Shown: positions 17,637 to 26,520 of the stretch, in pieces
How positions within the stretch are numbered: position 1 is the first letter of the stretch
Layout: every line of letters starts with the position of its first letter
Assembly: GCA_904398655.1 (NCBI GenBank)
Contig: CAJFPF010000113.1
Coordinates: 1 to 43,438, forward strand
Direction of reading: 5' to 3'
DNA: 43,438 nucleotides
Source of the DNA: an uncultured Anaerotruncus sp.
Lineage (GTDB): Bacteria; Bacillota; Clostridia; Oscillospirales; Ruminococcaceae
Position numbers and translations under genes: made by a program
The notes under the pieces: model-generated
The model's input: the letters and a program-made list of their open reading frames with translations, nothing else
The model's database searches: none
Told to the model about the DNA's origin: nothing

Positions 17637-18955
17637 GCCTCCACCTCCTTGCCCCGCAGGTCATACTCCTCCACTCCATCGACCAGCACTTTGACATATT
17701 CTCCAGGACGGTGGGCCCGCTTGGAGGTGAAAAATACCTTGGTGTCAATATCCGGCGCATCCATATAGCTGCGGCCATACCACAACCTGCCGGTACGCCC
17801 CTCCACCAATACCTCCAAAGTCCGGCCCAACCGGGCCCGGTTGACCTGCTCCATCACACCGTATTGGGTCTCCATCACTAATTCCGCCCGGCGGCGGCGG
17901 ATCTCCTCATCCACCTGCTCCATCTCATAGGCGGGGGTATCCTCCTCGGCGGAGTAGGCAAAACAGCCCAGCCGCTCAAATTTGACCTCCTGGATGAACT
18001 GGCACAGCTCAGAAAACTCCTCCTCTGTTTCTGTGGGGAAACCGGCGATCATCGTGGTTCGCAGTACCACATCCGGCACCCGTTCCCGCACCTTTTGGAG
18101 CAGCGCTTTCAAGCTCTGGGCATCCCCACGGCGGTTCATCGCCCGCAGAATTCTGCCATTGCAGTGCTGCAGAGGGATATCCATATATTTGACTACCTTT
18201 TCCTCCCGAGCCATCACCTCTAACAGCTCATCGGTCACCCGGTCCGGGTAGCAATAGAGAATCCTTACCCAGTGTACCCCTTCAATTTTGCACAGCTGGG
18301 TGAGCAGTTCGGGAAGCATCAGCTTCCCATAGAGGTCCTCCCCGTACCGGGTGGTATCCTGGGCCACTACATTCAGCTCTGTGACCCCTGAAGCAGCCAG
18401 CTGACGGGCTTCCTCCACAATCTTTTCGATGGGGCGGCTGCGCATGGGACCTCGGATCAGGGGGATCGCACAGTAGGTGCAGTGGTTGTTGCAGCCGTCC
18501 CCCACCTTGAGATAGGCGTAGAAGGGGGCATTGGCCAAAATCCGCCGCCCTTCCAAGGAGAGCTCCTCTTTTTCCCCAAAGGCCACCGTCCGTTTGCCCG
18601 CCAGGGCGTCCCGGATTGCCTGGAGCAGGTCGCCATTGCGCCCAATGCCCAGTACCACATCCGCCTCCGGGATCTCCTGGGCCACCTCCTCCCGGTAGCG
18701 CTCCGCCAAACAGCCGGTGACTACCACCGCTTTGATCTTTCCCTCGTTTTTCAACTGGACAAACTCTAAGATATTTTCAATGCTCTCCCGCTTGGCGTCC
18801 TCAATGAATCCGCAGGTATTGATGACCACCACGTCGCACTGCGCGGCATCTGCACAGATCTCATATCCCCCATCCGCCAGCATAGCCAACAGCAACTCCG
18901 CGTCCACCTGGTTTTTCGAACACCCCAGGGAGACCATTCCTACCTTCACTGACAT
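17633..18955 (-). CDS. rimO: Ribosomal protein S12 methylthiotransferase RimO
   Basis: Radical-SAM enzyme that adds a methylthio group to an aspartate of S12. 440 residues: UPF0004 domain (about 1-130) with cysteines in SLGCSKNQVD, VINTCGF and VTGCLAERY; radical SAM domain with the CNNHCTYC triad and GPMRSR; and a C-terminal TRAM domain. ATG at 18955 has GGAGGAG seven nt upstream and starts MSVKVGMVSLGC; the frame opens further up at 19045 without support. It lies 77 bp after recX. Confidence 0.96.
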   Translation of the reverse strand: MSVKVGMVSLGCSKNQVDAELLLAMLADGGYEICADAAQCDVVVINTCGFIEDAKRESIENILEFVQLKNEGKIKAVVVTGCLAERYREEVAQEIPEADVVLGIGRNGDLLQAIRDALAGKRTVAFGEKEELSLEGRRILANAPFYAYLKVGDGCNNHCTYCAIPLIRGPMRSRPIEKIVEEARQLAASGVTELNVVAQDTTRYGEDLYGKLMLPELLTQLCKIEGVHWVRILYCYPDRVTDELLEVMAREEKVVKYMDIPLQHCNGRILRAMNRRGDAQSLKALLQKVRERVPDVVLRTTMIAGFPTETEEEFSELCQFIQEVKFERLGCFAYSAEEDTPAYEMEQVDEEIRRRRAELVMETQYGVMEQVNRARLGRTLEVLVEGRTGRLWYGRSYMDAPDIDTKVFFTSKRAHRPGEYVKVLVDGVEEYDLRGKEVEA

Positions 18956-19032
18956 ATGATCGCTCCTCCAATCAAATTCCATGGATGCGCAAAAAGTCCC
19001 GCCGCCCCTGCCAGGGCGGTGGAACCACTCCT

Positions 19033-19653
19033 TTAATCCTCCCAAAAGCTGTCTCCGCAGAACTCATCCAGCGCTTTCCGCGCTTGGGCGGGACGATATC
19101 CCATCCGCAACAGCGCCCCATACGCCCGGCGGCGGGCCGCTGGATCTTCGGATGCAGCGGCATATTTGCGTTCCAAAATCTCCCGCATAGCAGCCTCTGG
19201 ATCCAGTTCCAGCTCCTCCAGCGCCTGTTGGATCAACTCCGGGGAAATCCCGCGGCGGCCGAGCTCCTGGCGGATGCGCAGCGGACCAAACCGCTTACGC
19301 TCCGCCAGCTCCCGGGCAAACTGGCAGGCATAGGCCCTGTCATCCACAAGCCCCAGCTGTTCCATCCGTTCCACCGCCTGGCCCGCGGCCTGGGCGTCGG
19401 TACGTTGGGAGAGCTTTTGGCGCAGCTGCTCCGCTGTATAGGCCTGGCGGGAGAGAAGCTGGAGCGCCTTTTCCTTGGCCTTTTTCAACTCTGCCTCTGT
19501 CCGTAACTGTTCCAGCCGTTCCACGTCTACCTCTTGGCCCACCTTCAAACCGGCGGTGACGCACAGCTCCGGTGCCAGAGAGAACAGGAACTCCCCCTCC
19601 GCAAACAGAGCGATCCGCCCCCTCTTGGTAGGTTCCAGGGCGGTGATCCGCAT
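19033..19653 (-). CDS. recX: RecA regulator RecX
   Basis: Binds RecA filaments and modulates recombination. 206 residues of tandem three-helix repeats: QLLSRQAYTAEQLRQKL, LGLVDDRAYACQFAREL, KRFGPLRIRQELGRRGIS and LRMGYRPAQARKAL are all in the family order. The ATG overlaps the recA stop (TGATG), so it is co-transcribed with recA. A weak hairpin (CCGCCC/GGGCGG at 19002-19019) follows it before rimO. Confidence 0.93.
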   Translation of the reverse strand: MRITALEPTKRGRIALFAEGEFLFSLAPELCVTAGLKVGQEVDVERLEQLRTEAELKKAKEKALQLLSRQAYTAEQLRQKLSQRTDAQAAGQAVERMEQLGLVDDRAYACQFARELAERKRFGPLRIRQELGRRGISPELIQQALEELELDPEAAMREILERKYAAASEDPAARRRAYGALLRMGYRPAQARKALDEFCGDSFWED

Positions 19654-20834
19654 CAGTCGTCCACCTCAACGTCGATATTCACCGGAGACGCTGTTGGTGC
19701 GGGGGCAGAAGCCGGGGCGGGCGCGCCTGGCAGAGACTCCTCCTCCAACGATTTGCCCACCCGGACCGGTTTTTTGCCCATGGTGCGGCTGGATTTTTGG
19801 AGTTTATCCGCATTGGCGCGGATTTTGGCCTCAATCTCATCTGACAGCTCCGGATTTGCCTTTAAAAACTCCTTTGCGTTATCCCGGCCCTGGCCCAAGC
19901 GGGTGTCCCCATAGTTGAACCAGGTACCGCTGCGGCCGATGATCTCCAGCTTGACCCCCAGATCCAGGATCTCCCCCACTTTGGAGATCCCTTCTCCATA
20001 CATGATGTCAAACTCCGCCTCTTTGAAGGGAGGGGCCACCTTATTCTTCACCGTCTTCACCCGGGTACGGTTCCCAATCACTTCGCCGCCGCTCTTCAGC
20101 TGTTCAATCCGGCGCACATCCAACCGCACGGAGGCATAGAACTTCAGGGCGCGCCCGCCTGGGGTGGTCTCCGGGTTTCCATACATGACGCCAATCTTTT
20201 CCCGGAGCTGGTTGATAAAGATGACCACACAGTTGGATTTTCCAATGGCGCCGGTGAGTTTGCGCAAAGCCTGGCTCATAAGGCGGGCCTGCAAACCCAC
20301 ATGGCTCTCGCCCATCTCCCCTTCGATCTCCGCTTTGGTGACCATGGCAGCCACTGAGTCCACCACCACTACGTCTACAGCGCCCGAGCGCACCAGCGCC
20401 TCACAGATCTCCAGCGCCTGTTCCCCGGTGTCCGGCTGGCTCACCAACAGGGAGTCGATATCCACTCCCAGCGCCTGGGCATAAACCGGGTCCAGGGCAT
20501 GCTCCACGTCGATAAAGACCGCCTCGCCTCCCGCTTTCTGGGCCTCCGCTACCACATGGAGCGCCACCGTGGTCTTACCGGAACTCTCCGGCCCATAGAT
20601 CTCCACGATTCTTCCCCGGGGCAGGCCGCCGATTCCCAAAGCCAGGTCCAAAGACAAACTCCCTGTGGAAATTGCCTCCACATTGAGCGTACTGTTCTGG
20701 CCCAATTTCATCACAGCGCCCTTTCCAAACTGCTTTTCAATCTGGCCCAGGGCGGTCTCCAAAGCTTTCTTCCGATCTTCCGCTGATACGCTGGAACGGC
20801 GCCCACTCACCGGCACTGCCTTTTTTTCCGCCAT
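19653..20834 (-). CDS. recA: Recombinase RecA
   Basis: DNA-strand exchange protein and SOS co-protease. 393 residues: Walker [10 protein letters not shown], the L1/L2 DNA loops ([21 protein letters not shown]), and an extended C-terminal tail rich in Pro/Ala ending in acidic residues. GGAGG precedes the ATG. First gene of recA-recX-rimO-pgsA. A LexA-type box and a sigma-A promoter lie upstream, so SOS control is likely. Confidence 0.98.
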   Translation of the reverse strand: MAEKKAVPVSGRRSSVSAEDRKKALETALGQIEKQFGKGAVMKLGQNSTLNVEAISTGSLSLDLALGIGGLPRGRIVEIYGPESSGKTTVALHVVAEAQKAGGEAVFIDVEHALDPVYAQALGVDIDSLLVSQPDTGEQALEICEALVRSGAVDVVVVDSVAAMVTKAEIEGEMGESHVGLQARLMSQALRKLTGAIGKSNCVVIFINQLREKIGVMYGNPETTPGGRALKFYASVRLDVRRIEQLKSGGEVIGNRTRVKTVKNKVAPPFKEAEFDIMYGEGISKVGEILDLGVKLEIIGRSGTWFNYGDTRLGQGRDNAKEFLKANPELSDEIEAKIRANADKLQKSSRTMGKKPVRVGKSLEEESLPGAPAPASAPAPTASPVNIDVEVDD

Positions 20835-20908
20835 ATTGCGTCCTCCGTCTCTCCCGTGGGTTCTCGGCCGTCTATCGGCGACCGGCCATCATTCTAGATA
20901 CTGGGGTT

Positions 20909-20957
20909 ATTATACACGATTCCCTGGGAAAAAGCAAGCAAATAAGAACAAATGTTC
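20909..20957 (-). promoter_or_regulatory. recA promoter with LexA-type SOS box
   Basis: Minus strand: -35 TTGCTT (20937-20932), 17 bp spacer, -10 TATAAT (20914-20909). GAACAAATGTTC (20946-20957) fits the Firmicutes LexA consensus GAAC-N4-GTTC and sits 8 bp upstream of the -35. The same box type recurs at 39420-39431 with the same TTATTTT flank on the plus strand. Confidence 0.85.
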
Positions 20958-20970
20958 TTATTTTTCTCAC

Positions 20971-20995
20971 AAAAAAGCCCCTCCGCTGGAGGGGC
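20971..20995 (-). terminator. Terminator after the coiled-coil gene
   Basis: Arms GCCCCTCC (20977-20984) and GGAGGGGC (20988-20995), 3 nt loop, followed by six T on the minus strand. It ends the uvrC-rsmD-coaD-coiled-coil transcript just before the recA control region. Confidence 0.9.
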
Positions 20996-21000
20996 CAATA

Positions 21001-21486
21001 TCAACCCTGTTGCTGGGGGCGGGAGGGCGCCGTTTTAGCGGTAGCATTCCGGAACGCCTGGCGGGTGGCTTTCACTTCCGTGAGGGATTTCAGCAAAACC
21101 TCCTCCGTCTTGAGCAGGCAGTTGTCGGAAAACTCCTGGGCCGCCTGGCGGATCTCCCGGGACTTGAGCTGCGCCTGGGAGAGCACCTCCGAGGCCTTCG
21201 CCTGGGCAGCTTTTACCACCTCTTCTTCTGAGACCAGCGCTCGGGCCCGATCCTCCGCCTTGCGGACGATCTGTTCCGCCTCCTTTTTCGCGCTGTCGAT
21301 GATCTCGCTGCGGTCGGCCACAATCCCCTTGGCTTGTTTAATCTCCGAGGGGAGGTTCAGCCGAATATCGTCCACCAGATCCCGTACCTTATCCGCATCC
21401 ACCACACAGCGTCCGCCCGAAAGAGGAAGGCTCCAGGAACGATCCAACAGCTCCTCGATGTTGTCCAAGATCTCGTCAATATTCAT
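21001..21486 (-). CDS. Coiled-coil protein (often labelled 'ATPase')
   Basis: 161 residues. After a short N-terminal helical segment (MNIDEILDNIEELLDRSWSL) and VDADKVRDLVDDIRLNLP, the region from about 50 to 140 is one long charged helix, likely a coiled coil, rich in Ala, Glu, Lys and Arg. It resembles DivIVA-like or V-type ATPase stalk-like proteins found beside coaD in many Clostridia. No nucleotide-binding motif is present, so an ATPase label is not supported. ATG lies 6 bp after coaD. Function unknown. Confidence 0.7.
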   Translation of the reverse strand: MNIDEILDNIEELLDRSWSLPLSGGRCVVDADKVRDLVDDIRLNLPSEIKQAKGIVADRSEIIDSAKKEAEQIVRKAEDRARALVSEEEVVKAAQAKASEVLSQAQLKSREIRQAAQEFSDNCLLKTEEVLLKSLTEVKATRQAFRNATAKTAPSRPQQQG

Positions 21487-21492
21487 CCGGAA

Positions 21493-22002
21493 TCACTCCT
21501 TCTCTAAATACTTGCGGTTGACCTCCGTCATGCGGGTCACTACCTTTTTTACCACACAGGCAGGAACAAACTGGCTGATGTCCCCGCCGAACCTAGCGAT
21601 CTGGCGCACCACACTGGAGGAAAGGAACATATTGTTTACATTTGGTGTAAGGAAGATGGTTTCCGCCTTGGGCTGCATTGCCCGATTGGACAGGGCCTGC
21701 TGAAACTCATAGTCAAAGTCAGAGACCGCCCGCAGCCCTTTGACAATGGCAATCGCCCCCGACCTCTCCAAGTAGTCCACCAAAAGGCCGTTGAATGAAT
21801 CCACTTCCACATTGGGGAGATCTTTGCACACGTCCTGAATCAACTCAATGCGCTCCTGGGCGGAAAAGATGGGACTTTTCTCCGGATTGGTGCTCACCAA
21901 TACCCGCACTTGGTCGAATAGCGCCGCCGCCCGGCGGATAATATCCTCATGCCCCTTGGTAATGGGATCAAAGCTGCCGGGGCAAATTACCATGCGCGGC
22001 AT
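21493..22002 (-). CDS. coaD: Phosphopantetheine adenylyltransferase
   Basis: Fourth step of coenzyme A synthesis. 169 residues. The nucleotidyltransferase motif VICPGSFDPITKGHEDII is intact, followed by STNPEKSPIFSAQERIELI, the KGLRAVSDFDYEFQQALSNR substrate loop, and LSSSVVRQIARFGGDIS near the end. The start at 22002 lies within rsmD (35 bp overlap) behind AGGAGGAG. The rsmD-coaD pairing is standard. Confidence 0.97.
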   Translation of the reverse strand: MPRMVICPGSFDPITKGHEDIIRRAAALFDQVRVLVSTNPEKSPIFSAQERIELIQDVCKDLPNVEVDSFNGLLVDYLERSGAIAIVKGLRAVSDFDYEFQQALSNRAMQPKAETIFLTPNVNNMFLSSSVVRQIARFGGDISQFVPACVVKKVVTRMTEVNRKYLEKE

Positions 22003-22555
22003 AGCTCTCCTCCTCTTCTTCCTGTTTTCGATAGACGCTCACCTTTGCCCTGCCATAGCGGTAGGTGCGGTGGAGGGAAAAAGCGCCCGCCTGTTCCGGG
22101 AGAGTCTCCTCCCGCTCTGTTTCACAGACGATAATCCCCTGGTCGCTCATCCGTTGAGCCAACAGGGGGAGCACCGCCTGGCAGAGCTGCTGTCCGTAGG
22201 GTGGGTCCAAAAGGGCGATGTCAAAAGGCCCGGTGTGGGAACGCAAAAACGGCTCCGCCTCCATCCCCTCTACACGGCTTTTCCCCGCCAGCTTGGCCGC
22301 GGCCAGATTGCGGCGGATCACCGCCTGGGCCTGACGGGAGTTGTCCACAAACACACAGCTCTTTGCCCCCCGGGAGAGGGCCTCGATCCCCATCTGGCCA
22401 CTGCCAGCGAACAGATCCAGCACGCGCGCCTCGGATAGTTCAAAGTGAAGTATACTGAACACCGCCTCTTTGCACATCTCCGAGGTTGGGCGGGTGGAAA
22501 GCCCTGGCGGGGCCTCCAGACGGGTCCCCCGCGCCGATCCGGTAATGACTCTCAT
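21968..22555 (-). CDS. rsmD: 16S rRNA (guanine966-N2)-methyltransferase
   Basis: 195 residues. N-terminal MRVITGSARGTRLEAPPG matches RsmD; RPTSEMCKEAVFSIL is the RNA-binding segment; LDLFAGSGQMGIEALSRGA is the SAM motif I; and LLDPPYGQQL is the catalytic NPPY-type motif. Between uvrC and coaD in one transcript. Confidence 0.95.
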   Translation of the reverse strand: MRVITGSARGTRLEAPPGLSTRPTSEMCKEAVFSILHFELSEARVLDLFAGSGQMGIEALSRGAKSCVFVDNSRQAQAVIRRNLAAAKLAGKSRVEGMEAEPFLRSHTGPFDIALLDPPYGQQLCQAVLPLLAQRMSDQGIIVCETEREETLPEQAGAFSLHRTYRYGRAKVSVYRKQEEEEESYAAHGNLPRQL

Positions 22556-22612
22556 TTGGCTTCTCCTTTTTTCTCTAAGTCCCCTCTATTATCCGCAATT
22601 TTGCACCGTTTG

Positions 22613-24451
22613 TCAATCTTCCTGGCGCAAAAAGTCATAAAGCCGCTGGGCGGCCGCCTTCCCCATCCCTTTGGTCTGGGCCAGTTCCTCCACCGAAGCC
22701 GCCCGCAAAGCCTTCATCGTTTTGAACCGGCGGAACAGCTCCGCCGCCCGCTTTTCCCCAATCCCCTCGCACTGGGTGAGTGCGGAAGCAAAGGCGTTCT
22801 TCTGGTGGCGCTGCCAGGAGAAGGAGATGGAATAGCGGTGGACCTCCTCCTGGATAGAGGCCACCAGGGTAAACGCGCTTCGATGGCTGGAGATGGCGAT
22901 CTCTCCGCCCGATTGGGCGATCGCCCGGGTGCGGTGCCGGTCATCCTTCACCATACCAAAGAGCGGCACATGGATTCCCATTCCCTCCAACACCGGCGCC
23001 ACAGAGGAGACATGCCCCTTGCCTCCATCCAACAGGATCAGGTCAGGCATCCGGTCAAACGCCTCGTCCTGCTGCTCTGGGGCCAAGTAACGGGCAAACC
23101 GCCGGGAAAGCACCTCGCACATACTGGCATAGTCATCGGTGCCGGCCACCGTCTTGATGGTAAATTTTCGATAGCATTTGCGCAGGGGGCGGCCATTTTC
23201 AAACACCACCATCCCCGCGACCACGGTATCCGATCCGATGTTGGAGATATCGTACGCCTCAATATAGGCCGGGGGCTTTTCCAACCCCAGAAGGCGGGCC
23301 AATTCATCCAGCGCCGCCACCTCCCTTCCGGTGCGCTGCATCCGTTGAGAGAGTTTTTCTGCGGCATTGTTTTTGGCCATCTCCACCAGCTTCAGCTGCT
23401 CCCCGCGCTGGGGGACATGCAGTTCCACCCGGCGGCCGGCCTCCTGGCTTAAAAGCTGCTGGGCAATCTCCATATCCTCTATCCCTCCGTCCAATTGGAC
23501 CCGGCGGGGGAAATCGGTGCGGGTGGTATAGTAGCGCAGCAAGAACTCCAGCCGCGCCTCCGACAGGTCATCCACCGGTCCCAATAGGAAGTCCTGCTTA
23601 TCCACCAGCCGCTCACCGCGGAATTTGAGCACCACCGCACAGGCGTTGTCCTCTGTGCGTGCCAAGGCGATTACATCTTGATCCCCCGCCCCCTTTGCCT
23701 CCACCACCTTCTGGGACTCCCCGATCTTTTGGATGGCCCGGATCCGGTCCCGCAGCTGGGCAGCCTTTTCGAACTGCATGTTCTCCGCATACTCCTCCAT
23801 CCGTTGGGTGAGGGTCTGGATGCTCTGGCTGCTGCCTCCCCGGATGTAGTCCAGAGCTTGGGAGAGGATCTCGTTGTACTCCTCCAGAGAAACTTTTCCC
23901 CGGCAGACCCCCATGCACCGTTTGATATGGAAGTTCAGGCAGGGGCGGCCTTTGCCGAACTCCTGGGGGAACTTGCGGTTGCAGGTGGGCAACCGAAACG
24001 CCCGGTTGGCCTCGTCCACCGTCTCGGTCACCACAAAAGCGGAGATATAGGGGCCGATATACTCCGCCTCCGGGTCGTCCTTTTGAAAGGTCTGCCGGAT
24101 GCGGCTCCACTGTTTGGGGGCCACTTTGATATAGCTGTAGCCCTTGTCATCCTTCAGAAGAATGTTATATTTGGGCGTGTGCTGCTTGATGAGGCTGCAC
24201 TCCAGCACCAGGGCTTCAAACTCGCTGTCGCAGAGGATGTAGTCGAAATCCTCCACCTGGCTGACCATCTTATAGACTTTGGGCAGATGCTTCTCCACCG
24301 CCCTAAAGTAACTGCTCACCCGATTTTTCAGCGCCTTGGCCTTCCCAATATAGATAATCTCCCCGGCCTTGTTGCGCATAATATAGACCCCCGGCAGCAA
24401 CGGGAGCTTGTGCGCCTTTTGGGCCAAAAAAGGAAGCCGTGGATTCTCCAT
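22613..24451 (-). CDS. uvrC: Excinuclease ABC subunit C
   Basis: Makes both incisions in nucleotide excision repair. 612 residues: GIY-YIG nuclease (about 10-90, PGVYIMRNKAGEIIYIGKAK split around the catalytic Tyr/Arg), a cysteine cluster in the linker near CNRKFPQEFGKGRPCLNFHIKR as two stretches, the UVR helical hairpin (about 205-240), the RNase H-like nuclease (DGGIEDMEIAQ onward, DLILLDGGKGHVSS), and C-terminal helix-hairpin-helix (CEGIGEKRAAELFRRF). ATG at 24451 has AGGAGG six nt upstream. No LexA box was seen at its start. Confidence 0.97.
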   Translation of the reverse strand: MENPRLPFLAQKAHKLPLLPGVYIMRNKAGEIIYIGKAKALKNRVSSYFRAVEKHLPKVYKMVSQVEDFDYILCDSEFEALVLECSLIKQHTPKYNILLKDDKGYSYIKVAPKQWSRIRQTFQKDDPEAEYIGPYISAFVVTETVDEANRAFRLPTCNRKFPQEFGKGRPCLNFHIKRCMGVCRGKVSLEEYNEILSQALDYIRGGSSQSIQTLTQRMEEYAENMQFEKAAQLRDRIRAIQKIGESQKVVEAKGAGDQDVIALARTEDNACAVVLKFRGERLVDKQDFLLGPVDDLSEARLEFLLRYYTTRTDFPRRVQLDGGIEDMEIAQQLLSQEAGRRVELHVPQRGEQLKLVEMAKNNAAEKLSQRMQRTGREVAALDELARLLGLEKPPAYIEAYDISNIGSDTVVAGMVVFENGRPLRKCYRKFTIKTVAGTDDYASMCEVLSRRFARYLAPEQQDEAFDRMPDLILLDGGKGHVSSVAPVLEGMGIHVPLFGMVKDDRHRTRAIAQSGGEIAISSHRSAFTLVASIQEEVHRYSISFSWQRHQKNAFASALTQCEGIGEKRAAELFRRFKTMKALRAASVEELAQTKGMGKAAAQRLYDFLRQED

Positions 24452-24496
24452 GTCATCCCTCCTTTCCCGCATCCAAGGGCGGATATTCCGGGAAAT

Positions 24497-24524
24497 AAAA
24501 AACGCCGCCGAAAGCCGGACGGCG
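24497..24524 (-). terminator. Terminator of the HPr gene
   Basis: Stem CGCCG (24503-24507) with CGGCG (24520-24524), extended by CC/GG with a bulge, followed on the minus strand by six T and an AT-rich tail. It separates the HPr gene from uvrC. Confidence 0.8.
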
Positions 24525-24547
24525 CTTTTCTAATTTCAGATACAAAC

Positions 24548-24811
24548 TCACTCGGTAAAGCCGGACTCCACCAGTTTCACCAGGCCCTCCACCGCAGCCT
24601 GCTCGTCAGAGCCGTCCGCAATGATCCGGATGGTGGTACCGCCGACAATCCCCAGGGAAAGCACACCCAAAAGGCTCTTCGCGTTCACCCGGCGCTCCTC
24701 TTTCTCCACCCAGATGGAGGACTTGTACTCATTGGCTTTCTGAATGAAGAAGGTGGCGGGACGAGCATGCAGTCCGACCTGATTCTGAACAGCAACTTCT
24801 TTCACAAACAT
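24548..24811 (-). CDS. ptsH: HPr-family phosphocarrier protein
   Basis: 87 residues. His15 lies in GLHARPA, the phosphotransfer site that accepts phosphate from Enzyme I. Ser46 lies in NAKSLLGVLSLGI, the HPr kinase site used for catabolite control in Firmicutes. Both are intact, so it can act as HPr rather than only as Crh. No Enzyme I gene is nearby. Own promoter and terminator; monocistronic. Confidence 0.93.
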   Translation of the reverse strand: MFVKEVAVQNQVGLHARPATFFIQKANEYKSSIWVEKEERRVNAKSLLGVLSLGIVGGTTIRIIADGSDEQAAVEGLVKLVESGFTE

Positions 24812-24865
24812 TTCGCTACTCTCCTATTGCAATAAGTATGTGGGCGTAGTTCGCAGTATGTTATT

Positions 24866-24894
24866 ATTATAAGCGGATTGCCCGCAAGCGTCAA
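24866..24894 (-). promoter_or_regulatory. Sigma-A promoter of the HPr gene
   Basis: Minus strand: -35 TTGACG (24894-24889), 17 bp spacer, -10 TATAAT (24871-24866). The remaining stretch to 25056 shows no gene or strong stem. Confidence 0.85.
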
Positions 24895-25056
24895 TCACTT
24901 TTCCCACAGTTTTCCTGCGGCGGGGGCTTTTTCTCTCAGTTTTCCATATCTGAGCCAAAAGAATTCTCTAGCATTTGTGCAAATTATCTACAAAGTTTTC
25001 AACAAATACAGCAACATCGCCTGTCCCGACGCTCAAAAAGGGGGAAATCTGTCGAT

Positions 25057-25773
25057 TCATCCCGGAATCAACCAGCAGGCAACGGAATAGCACACCGGGC
25101 CAACTAGAGCGGGCAGCAGGTTGGCGGTCGCGATATTGGTCCAGCCCAAAAAGTTGGTGCCAATGAGCAGCACAATGGCATATCCAACCATACAGATGCC
25201 ATCCAAAAGCTCCCCCGATACCAGCGGCGCCAGCCAGCCGGCCGCTAGGGTGATGGCCCCCTGGTAGACCAGCACCGGGATGGCCGCAAATGGGACTCCA
25301 AAACCCAGGGTAGAGGCCAACACCACCGCGATCACAAAGTCCAAGGCCGCCTTGACAAACAGCACGCTGCTGTCCCCCAACAGCCCGTCGTTGATTGCGC
25401 CAACCACCGCCATAGCCCCCACACAGACAATCAAAGAGGTATTCACAAACCCTTTCGCGAACCCCTCTTTCCCCAGGCGCTGCTCCACCAGGCGGCCGCC
25501 CCGCTGGAGAACCTCGTCAATGCCCAAGGCCTCCCCCAGCACGCCCCCCACGACCAGGCTTACAATGAGCAGCAGGGACCCTGAGGCGGATAGGCGCCCA
25601 TCAGAGTCCACCACCATCATGGAGGAGAGCACCCCCTCAATTCCCACCAGGAACACGGACACCCCCAGCAGCTTCATCGCCATCTCTTCAATCCGTTTGG
25701 ACAGCCCCCGCTGGATCAAAAGGCCCAGCAGCCCTCCCAACAAAACAGCCATGCTATTTACAATGGTCCCCAT
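25057..25773 (-). CDS. DUF554 family membrane protein
   Basis: 238 residues, six to seven predicted membrane helices, Gly-rich. MGTIVNSMAVLLGGLLG at the start, GFAKGFVNTSLIVCVGAMAVVG in two stretches in the middle and the C-terminal GTNFLGWTNIATANLLPAL identify the YdfK/YqgA (DUF554) family, possibly transporters; function unknown. The gap after trmD is 3 bp, so it is the last gene of that operon. Confidence 0.9.
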   Translation of the reverse strand: MGTIVNSMAVLLGGLLGLLIQRGLSKRIEEMAMKLLGVSVFLVGIEGVLSSMMVVDSDGRLSASGSLLLIVSLVVGGVLGEALGIDEVLQRGGRLVEQRLGKEGFAKGFVNTSLIVCVGAMAVVGAINDGLLGDSSVLFVKAALDFVIAVVLASTLGFGVPFAAIPVLVYQGAITLAAGWLAPLVSGELLDGICMVGYAIVLLIGTNFLGWTNIATANLLPALVGPVCYSVACWLIPG

Positions 25774-25776
25774 GGT

Positions 25777-26520
25777 TCAGGTCTCCTCTTCCCAGCCCAG
25801 CGTCCGCAAATACCACTTGTCTTTTTCGTTCAAAGGCGCCGTTTTCAACATCTCCGGGCGCTTTTCATAGGTGGTTTTTAGGGACATCTCCCTTCGCCAC
25901 CGGGCAATCGCCGCATGGTTTCCGTTGGTGATGATCTCCGGTACCGCCACTCCGTGCCAAACCGCGGGTTTTGTGTACTGGGGGTACTCCAAAAGTCCAT
26001 CCCAGTGGCTCTCCTCGGTAAAACAGCTCTCATCCGCCAATACCCCCGGGCAGAGCCGACCCACACAGTCACACACCACCAGCGCTCCCAGCTCCCCTCC
26101 GGTGAGTACATAATCCCCGATGGACAACTCTTCATCCACGATCTCATCCAGTACCCGCTGGTCCACTCCTTCGTAATGGCCGCACATAAAATAGAGGTGT
26201 TCCATCTGAGCCAGCTCCTTGGCCCGCTGCTGGGTCAACGTCTTCCCCTGAGGGGTCAGATAGATCACATGGGGACGGCTGCCCCGCTGGGAACAGACCG
26301 CCTCCCAGGTGCGGTACATGGGGTCGGCCTGCATGAGCATCCCCTTGCCTGGGCCGTAGGGGGTGTCGTCCACATTCCGGTGCTTGTCCACTGTGTAGTC
26401 CCGGATTTGCCAACACCGGATGTCCAAAAGCCCCGCCTTCCTGGCCCGTCCGATGATGCTGGCGGAGAGCACCGCCTCGCACATCTCCGGAAAGAGGGTG
26501 GCAATATCCATCTTAATCAT
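25777..26520 (-). CDS. trmD: tRNA (guanine37-N1)-methyltransferase
   Basis: Methylates G37 of tRNAs reading CNN, preventing frameshifts. 247 residues; SPOUT trefoil-knot signature GHYEGVDQRVLDE and IGDYVLTGGELGA are intact, with Asp in the catalytic HWDGLLEYPQYT. The loop normally reading YGGG-x-GM is YGPGKGM here, with Pro and Lys in place of the second Gly and the usual small residue. It overlaps rimM by 8 bp. Confidence 0.95.
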   Translation of the reverse strand: MIKMDIATLFPEMCEAVLSASIIGRARKAGLLDIRCWQIRDYTVDKHRNVDDTPYGPGKGMLMQADPMYRTWEAVCSQRGSRPHVIYLTPQGKTLTQQRAKELAQMEHLYFMCGHYEGVDQRVLDEIVDEELSIGDYVLTGGELGALVVCDCVGRLCPGVLADESCFTEESHWDGLLEYPQYTKPAVWHGVAVPEIITNGNHAAIARWRREMSLKTTYEKRPEMLKTAPLNEKDKWYLRTLGWEEET

